A stretch of DNA of 64,000 bases from Trema orientale (taxonomy: Eukaryota; Streptophyta; Magnoliopsida; Rosales; Cannabaceae): NCBI GenBank assembly GCA_002914845.1, contig JXTC01000099.1, positions 515,121 through 579,120 on the forward strand. The letters run 5' to 3'. Below, one piece after another: positions 57,662 to 64,000 of the stretch. A program made the position numbers and the translations under genes. Below the pieces are notes generated by a model. The model ran no database searches. It was not told the origin of the DNA and worked only from the letters and a program-made list of their open reading frames with translations. Each line of letters begins with the position of its first letter. Position 1 is the stretch's first letter.

Positions 57662-58018
57662 CTGAGATTCAACTTGAAGAGGTATTGGTGTGGAGCTTGA
57701 AGCCTTGAGCCGAGGGGAGAAAGAGCTTGGGTGGGTTCGGCCGAGAGAGCTGAGTTTGGCCCGAGAGAGAGAGGGCGACGATGCTCGGGCAGCGCTGAGG
57801 CGAGAGGGCGGCAGGTGCTGGCCGAGCGGAGAACGAAGCTTCAGCGTGCTGTGCCGGCCGAGAGCGTCGACGAGGTTCTGGCCGAGAGAGACGACGACTG
57901 GCGACTGCCGAGAATGACGAGAGAGTGACTCAGAGTGCGTGGCTGCGGGTGAGAAGAAGAGAGAGACGGGCAGTGTCTGTCTGTGTAAGGAGTAGTGACT
58001 AACCGAGGGGAAGAATTA
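57662..58018 (-). other. GC-rich island, probable 5' UTR exon of the HEMK2-type gene
   Basis: This block is far richer in G+C than its surroundings. On the minus strand it is CT-rich like many plant leaders (repeated TCTCTCGGCC) and ends in a canonical donor. The plus-strand frames here are Arg/Glu-rich low-complexity sequence and are not called. A TATTTAAA box lies about 30 bp upstream. Confidence 0.45.
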
Positions 58019-58045
58019 GGTCCATGACCTTCTCGCAAGTGCACT

Positions 58046-58053
58046 TTTAAATA
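58046..58053 (-). promoter_or_regulatory. TATA-like box TATTTAAA
   Basis: On the minus strand, about 30 bp upstream of the CT-rich leader at 57662-58018, the normal spacing for a plant TATA box. Confidence 0.45.
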
Positions 58054-58240
58054 CTGACCTTGTTATAATCAGTTTATTTTTAAATAATTTTGGTTTTTTT
58101 ATTGTTTCGGACGTGGCTTGGGAAAAACCCGCTTATACCCCTGTTAAAATTTTAAAAAACAAAAACTTAGAACAATTCATTTAATAAACCAAAATTATAA
58201 GAGGCATCCGAGGCACAATAAAAGAAAAAAAAAAAACCGA

Positions 58241-58241
58241 C

Positions 58242-58272
<31 letters not shown>

Positions 58273-58275
58273 CTT
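58241..58275. repeat. CTT trinucleotide microsatellite
   Basis: A run of about eleven CTT units. Confidence 0.8.
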
Positions 58276-58465
58276 CCCCTTCCTTCTTCTGCATTTGGAG
58301 AGTTAAACACAATGAAGACAGAGCACTCGATCGAACTCCTCTCCAGTTCGTTGTCACCATCGCGAAAGTAGTTGTCCTCGGTCGACTTCCTCTCTCCCTC
58401 GACTTCCTCTCTCCCTCTACAACCAGAATGGTTCAGACAAAAAATCCTTTAATTGCAGCCATGGA

Positions 58466-58860
58466 GTCTGAATCGGAGTGGATCTGATTATAATCCGATC
58501 AGGTTCAGTCAAATTTTCTAAAAAGTTTTAATTTGGACTCTTATGAACTCGACTGACTCCATTTATGCCCAACTGGGTCTGGTCGAGCTCAAATAAAACT
58601 CGACTGAGTCTAGTTATGGTCCAATTAGGTTTTTCAGAATGTTTTAATGTAGACTCTTATGAACTCAACTGGCTCTATTTGTGCCCAACTAGGTTTGGCC
58701 GAGCACAAAAGAAACTCAATTGAGTCCAATTATACTCCGATCCAGTTCAGTCAGGTTTTCCTGAAATTTTAACTTGGATTTTATGAACTCGACTGGCTCT
58801 GCATGTGCCTAACTGGAACTCGACTGGGTCCAATTATGCTCCGATCAGGTCCAATCAGGT
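58466..58860 (+). repeat. Tandem array of 116-125 bp units, forward
   Basis: About three units, marked by GACTCTTATGAACTCGACTG at 58536, 58652 and (diverged) 58777. Each unit holds a TGCCCAACTGGGT-like word, a CGACTGAGTC-like word and a TTTTAATNT block. The same unit occurs inverted at 59525-59735. Confidence 0.75.
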
Positions 58861-59524
58861 AGTTTGTAAATCTCATAAAATAAGTCATTTTTATCTTCAG
58901 TTGATTTGGCTATAATATTAGCTAAAAATGGTAGATTGGTTCATTTGAATACCCCTAGAAAATAATCACATTGTAATGTATATTTTTAATAATATTCTAC
59001 ATGTTAGGAATTAAAATTGAAAATTATGAAAAGAAACCGAAATATTACACCAAAAATACTTGAGTAAAGATTGGGATACTAAAATGTTACACCAAAGATT
59101 GTGTAAGATATTAGTGTCCATAGTGTTACTCTTATTATTTACCTTTTTGCAATTCCTAAAATCATTTCTTTCTCATCCAATTTTTTTTTTTAAATTCTTA
59201 AGAAAGACTCAAAAGATTGATTTGGTTATCTTGGATGCAAACCTCTAGTCGAACCAAATAAGATTTATTACAAGTAGTCTACAATATATCTTTACAAATA
59301 TTGTTTTATTCAATCAAGTTATAAAATATAATTTGTAATTTAAAAATAATAAACAATGTTATTAATGAAATTATTTGTTGTTCATAATCCTTTCATTCCT
59401 AATGAATAATGTAATATTTTATGTGAATAGATCACAAGTAGGCTACTTGAAACAAATTAGGTTGACGCTCAATTAAATCCAAACTTAAATTGGTCTCGTT
59501 AGGCTCGAATTATTCGATAGAACT

Positions 59525-59735
59525 AAGATGGGTTCGCTTGAATGGACCTAGTTGGGCACAAATATAGACAGTCAAGTTCATAAGAGTCCATATTAAAATA
59601 TTCTGAAAAACCTGACTGGATTTGATTAGAGCATAACTGGACCCAATTAAGTTTCTTTTGAGCTCGAATGGACCCAATTGGCCATAAATAGAGCCAGTCG
59701 AGTTCATAAGAATCCATATTAAAACATTTTAGAAA
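59525..59735 (-). repeat. Tandem array of the same unit, inverted
   Basis: About two units of the 58.5-kb repeat in reverse orientation, marked by AGTTCATAAGAGTCCATATT near 59574 and AGTTCATAAGAATCCATATT near 59700. With the forward array it forms a large foldback about 1.27 kb long. Confidence 0.75.
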
Positions 59736-59809
59736 CCTCTACATGTGTGATTGTGTTAAGATTCGTCTCCCGAACCATATACAAATAAGCTGGGAGTAAC
59801 CGAAAACTC

Positions 59810-60240
59810 AAGTCCAGTCCAAACTGCCCAATCCATGCGGTTTTTCTTTTTAAATGACCAATTACGGAATAGAAAATATAAAAACTAACTTGGCCAGTTC
59901 GGTTTCCGATTTTGGATAAATTCGGCCGGATTCAAATCGAACCGGCCAGTAAGTTTGTATATGTATTTTTAAATATATATATATTAATAGTTAAAAATTT
60001 AAGCTCATTCATTCTAATTGAATAGTGATTACTCTTAGCTCATTTAAGACTATGTTACTTAATACTCTTATGATATTTTAGACTTTAAATCTTATTGTCG
60101 TAATGTGTTTAAGTCTTATTTTCAAACCGCGAAAACCGCCCAAACCGGTCGCAAAAATGTAGGTGTAGTTTGACCGGTTTAAACCGACTAACTCAAACTG
60201 TACGGACTGGTAACCCGGCCAAACCACACATTCGAGTGCT
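59810..60240. mobile_element. hAT-like MITE remnant rich in CCGGTT/AACCGG
   Basis: The left half (GCCAGTTCGGTTTCCG, GAACCGGCCAGTAAG) and right half (AACCGCCCAAACCGGTCGC, AACCCGGCCAAACC) are inversely related. The right half also matches the terminal fragment at 55770-55965 in inverse orientation. Boundaries are approximate. Confidence 0.45.
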
Positions 60241-61688
60241 TTATAGAAGACATGTGTCTAAAAAAAGAACACGTCCTTTATAAATTAAGTAAAACAAAAT
60301 GCATATCCTGTAGCATTTTTTTTTTTTTTGTTGACATCTATATAGGCGCTTTTTTTTAATCACATTTATAAGGAACTTTAAATGAGCATGTGATTTTTTT
60401 GAAAAAGAAATTGAAAGAACCATAACTAAAGGAAAAACAAAATGAAAAATGGTATAGTTAATTTTATAAATTCTAATTTAAATAAAAAATAAAAGTGTTG
60501 CATATCTCTCTTCTAGATATATAAATACTTGGACTAAAGTAGATCCATATTGGAACCCAATAAAACTTTCTAATTTTTTACCTCCGTTTTGAATGAAAAC
60601 GATATTCCCAACTCTTTTTTTATTTTCTTAAATAATAATATCTCTTTGTTTCTAATTTTATCCCTGATGAGATAAGTACATTTTTGGTAAGTGCTAATTA
60701 ACAACAGTTTTGTATAGAAAGATAAAAATGGTTTAACGTGAAACAAAAATATAATAATGAGGAACTAAAAGCCACAAATAAGAGAATAAGGATTTAACAG
60801 TAAAAAAAAAAAACTAACATAAATATTTTTTTCTAACAAAACTAATATTAGAGGACTTCAAAGGGTTATGCTCTAATATTAGGGAACTTCAGTGGGTTTT
60901 TACTATAAAAATTGAGTTTAAAATTAATTTTCCTAAATTATTTTGAGTTCAAGGAGTTTTGCTTTAAAAAATTGAGTTCATGGTTAAATTTATTGAATTA
61001 TTCTGAGTTCAGGGGGTTTTGGTAATAAAAAACCTAAAATAAATGCATAATATAAGCATCCTTATAAACAATATTATATATTTCAAAAAGAAAAAAAAAA
61101 CTACAAATAAGAAGAACTAATTCGAAGAGGGAACTTTTTCTTGGTGTGTCCGAGGCATCTGCATAAGAAGGTTGTGAGCAAGTTTTATTCCTTTTTAAGC
61201 TTTCCAATATATTATTGGAATATGACTTTTTTACATCATAGTTATTATTGATTTTAAAGTTGGTATCAATGAGCTCTACACATAGAGTTTTTCTATGTTT
61301 GTTCTCTCAAACGTCAAAAAGATACCCAACAACATAACAATCATTCCGTAAGGTAACATGGGGAACTCTCTCTAATGGACAAATATAAGACAAGTAACTT
61401 AGTTTAATTTTGTGTTATTATGGTCTACATTATAAGTCTCTCATAATTTCATCACTAACTCAGAAAACTTAATAATAGATTTGTTAAAACCAAGAATGAT
61501 AGTTTATGGATTCTTTAGGAACTATTCGAAGACTCTTCATTCTCCTTCACTCCCTATTGTATTAAACATTTGTTATTATACGAGTCATTTCTACAACGAA
61601 AATTTATTATTACTATTGATAAATATTGGTAGTCACAAAATAAGCCTATCAAAATTTTTTAAAAGGTATTAAATATTAGTAAATAAAG
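60241..61688. other. AT-rich DNA without a gene
   Basis: No coding or RNA gene seen. At about 60842-61030 imperfect tandem repeats occur: CTAATATTAGAGGACTTCA-type units 31 bp apart, then two units of about 63 bp with TTGAGTTCA. Confidence 0.4.
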
Positions 61689-61689
61689 T

Positions 61690-61930
61690 AGCCCAATTGG
61701 ACCAATCGAGTGCTCGATTGGACCCATTCGAGTTTTGTGTCTGTGGATACATAACTCAAATGGGTCCAGTCGAGTTATATGACTAGCTTTGGAATGAATC
61801 CAATCGAGCTCGATTGGAGTTCCAATCGAGCTCGATTGGAGTTCCAATCGAGTTAAATACACTTTTATAAAGTACTCGAACGGATCCATTCGGGTTCGAC
61901 TGGAAACCAATCGAGCGATACTGTTCATCT
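61690..61930. repeat. Cluster of short palindromes and 21-bp tandem units
   Basis: CCAATCGAGCTCGATTGG, itself a palindrome, occurs in a run of about two and a half 21-bp units near 61799-61856. A second palindrome CCAATCGAGTGCTCGATTGG is at about 61700, and ACCCATTCGAGTT is inverted as AACTCAAATGGGT about 35 bp later. Non-coding. Confidence 0.75.
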
Positions 61931-62423
61931 TCTTCCTAGGCTCATACTCCATGCGGAAAACTAAAATGTAAGCTCAAATCCACATTGTTATTATTACCCC
62001 AAATCTTAGGAAGGGTAGGAAACTCATATCAAGATGCTAAGAGAAGAGAAGAACAATACAAGAGAGATTACTTTTTTTGTTTTTTTTTTTCCTGGGTAAA
62101 CTGCTCGTATGGTGCTCAATTGCATTTTCTCTTCACGTTGGGATTCTTTTTTGTTTTTTGTTTTTTTATTTTATATTTTAATATTTTATTTCTTTTATCT
62201 TTTAATTTAATTAACTAAGGGTATAGTAGGAAATTTATAAGCTCCATTACTGTGGAGGTTATGCAACTAAAAAACGTTTTTAAAAGGTTATGGACCAAAT
62301 AAAAAAGTCATTTAAAGTTATAAAACTGAATGGCCCCAGACTGAGGGTGAGGATATTTGTTTAGTGATAACCCTAGAGAAAATGGGTTGGGTATTTAGGT
62401 CCTTAATGATTAAATTAGGCGAA

Positions 62424-62653
62424 TACCACTTTTTTTTCCTCATTAATTAAATCTACCACCATACCACTTTTTTAAATGAATTCTTGACGATCTCGACCGA
62501 TTCTTGACAGATTCTTGACGTCAGTAATAATCTTGACAGATTCTTGATGAATTCTTGACGGATTCTTGATAAATTCTTGACAAATTCTTGACTAATTCCC
62601 TCCCAAAAGTGGAAGAATCTAATAGTGGTGGTAAATTTAGTTAAACATTTGAA
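62424..62653. mobile_element. MITE with TACCACTTTTTT ends and an internal minisatellite
   Basis: The left end ACCACTTTTTTTTCC and inner TTAATTAAATCTACCACCA are mirrored by TAGTGGTGGTAAATTTAG and AAAAAGTGGT at the right. Inside, at about 62473-62599, ATTCTTGAC-type units of 10 to 12 bases repeat about ten times. Confidence 0.6.
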
Positions 62654-62749
62654 AAAGTGGTAATTGTCTACTTAACCCTTTTTAATGGGCTATTGAGTTC
62701 GGCTATTGATACAACTACTCAACTATATAAAACTTATAATAAAAATATA

Positions 62750-62950
62750 CATATAACAAATATTCGGCCGATTCGGTTTGAAACTGCCCAAATTTGGTCA
62801 AAATTGGACACCGAACCGCATCAATCAGTTTGATGATTTTCCAAACCATCACCAGCCATATATAAAGAAAAACCACCGATTTTGGTGTGATTTGGATTGG
62901 CGCAGACGGTTTCCGTGGTGCACCGATTTTTTCGAATACCCCTAACGTTG
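62750..62950. repeat. hAT-like terminal fragment ending GAATACCCCTAAC
   Basis: It contains ACCGATTTTGGTGTGATTTGG and TTCGAATACCCCTAA, the usual right end of the plant hAT-like MITE class whose left end resembles TAGGGGTGTTC. A left end within reach was not found. Confidence 0.45.
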
Positions 62951-64000
62951 AGGTTGAAGGAGAAGGAGAAGGGGCCTAATTGTTGGTGACACGACGACGC
63001 TTTGAACCCATAAGTCTCCCCTTGCAAAATCTTTAATTTCATTTTTGTCCCCTTTATTTCACGTTTATCCTTAATAGGCCACGTATGTATTAGAACTACG
63101 AATTTGTACTACAAATCTCGTAAATGGTGGCAAATTTGTACTTAATCACCCACCCATATCTGAGATAGTTTTTCCTAGATTAACAAGAGAGATTTAACAT
63201 ATTTATCCCTTCTAAGGTGTTTCTTGGGAAAAATCTTTATCTAAATTGATACGTAGAAACATGTCTTTCTATTTTTTTAAAAAAATATTTCAAAAATCCA
63301 ATATACACGTCTGATATACACATATCCTTTCAAAAAAAAAAGAAAATAAATAAAATATATCCATATTAAAGAAAAATGAATTTATGGAATAATGTGTTTG
63401 TGACTATTATATTAAAAAAAATGTGAATAAATGTACAGAGTATTTTTCTCACTTATATACATTTTTTTTTCTCATTTTCTCCTTTTAAAGTCACGAAGTA
63501 TTCTTCAAATAGGAAGGATACATCACTTACTTTGTTGTGCTTATCCCTCACATTGTACACTAGGAATATGTTATAAACAAGGGCGGGTCTATTGTCATCT
63601 CTCTTTTGTTTTTTTCGCACACCTCATTTTAATAGTTTTTTTTTTAATTTACTAAGATAACCCTTAGGGAAATTTCTTTAATGTACATAAAAGCCTATAA
63701 CTGAATTTATTATCTTAGTAATGTTTAAATTTCTACGGTTAACCATATTTAAATGAAATTTTAAATTTTTAAAAGATATTTGTATCCATTGCTAAGCGCC
63801 AATCGATGGTTAATTGTTGTGGTGATTTTTAAACGTCACTAGTGTAGGTGAAGTAAGAAAAAACTGAGTGGATGACTACTTTTTTAAATCGGTTCAAATA
63901 GATATCCATGTTTTAAATGATCATTTCTTTATCCATATTTTAAATGACTATTTTTTTTAAAGTTTGTGGAATATGTTGCATTTCTATTTTTGTCATTAAG
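62951..64000. other. AT-rich DNA without a gene
   Basis: No coding region, RNA gene or clear repeat is seen up to the window edge. Confidence 0.4.

Noticed and set aside
57690..57928. Plus-strand Arg/Glu-rich frames in the GC-rich island
   Set aside because: Low complexity, no family match, and minus-strand signals (TATA box, CT-rich leader, donor) explain the block better.
55770..58957. hAT element from TAGGAGTGTTC to GAATACCCCTAG
   Set aside because: The ends are only loosely complementary and the flanks show no duplication.
55770..60240. A single 4.5-kb hAT element bounded by the two inverted CGGTTT-rich blocks
   Set aside because: No matching 8-base target duplication and no transposase sequence between them. 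Two separate MITE remnants fit as well or better.
1..64000. Operon, CRISPR array, prophage or plasmid features
   Set aside because: The intron structure and repeats show plant nuclear DNA; no regularly spaced repeats with unique spacers and no bacterial gene runs are present.

Overview
The window is nuclear DNA from a flowering plant, most likely a dicot. The evidence is many short-exon genes with GT-AG introns, AT-rich introns and intergenic DNA, chloroplast-targeted proteins, a plant-type polygalacturonase, and Copia, LINE and MITE repeats typical of plant genomes. Species cannot be told from sequence alone. Gene models below were built by hand from reading frame, splice-site phase and protein-family recall; no transcript or database search was available.

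Layout. (1) 497-35203, + strand: one very long gene for the inner-ring nucleoporin NUP205, 45 coding exons and 1,885 codons, whose introns carry most of the repeats: two Copia elements (8468-13503 and 26236-31393, both antisense), a gag-only LTR element (13728-15902), a LINE tail (16890-17382), a LINE-in-LINE nest (about 19719-20850), a Mutator-like MITE (17963-18313) and a Tourist-like MITE (3057-3454). All exons still join in frame, so the gene looks functional. (2) 35925-38229, - strand: a GH28 polygalacturonase with all catalytic motifs. (3) About 38.8-42.6 kb: a MITE-rich intergenic stretch. (4) 42987-44635, +: a membrane-anchored FkbM-type methyltransferase. (5) 45949-48785, -: a chloroplast DUF3119 protein, head-to-head with (6) 49188-51312, +: BSD2, the Rubisco assembly zinc-finger chaperone; the two share about 400 bp of promoter. 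(7) 53109-53181, -: tRNA-Arg(CCU). (8) 54085-54741, -: the HEMK2/N6AMT1-type eRF1 glutamine methyltransferase, with a probable 5' UTR exon and promoter near 57662-58055. (9) 58-64 kb: no gene seen; foldback arrays, palindromes, MITEs and AT-rich sequence.

These are unrelated single-copy genes, not a cluster. The only functional pairing suggested by layout is the divergent DUF3119/BSD2 pair, both plastid proteins. I did not find a convincing undescribed biological system. The best leads are structural: LTR elements landed 14 and 43 nt upstream of NUP205 exons, a GC-AG intron holding nested LINEs, a start-codon-only coding exon in the polygalacturonase, and an inverted pair of tandem-repeat arrays at 58.5-59.7 kb.
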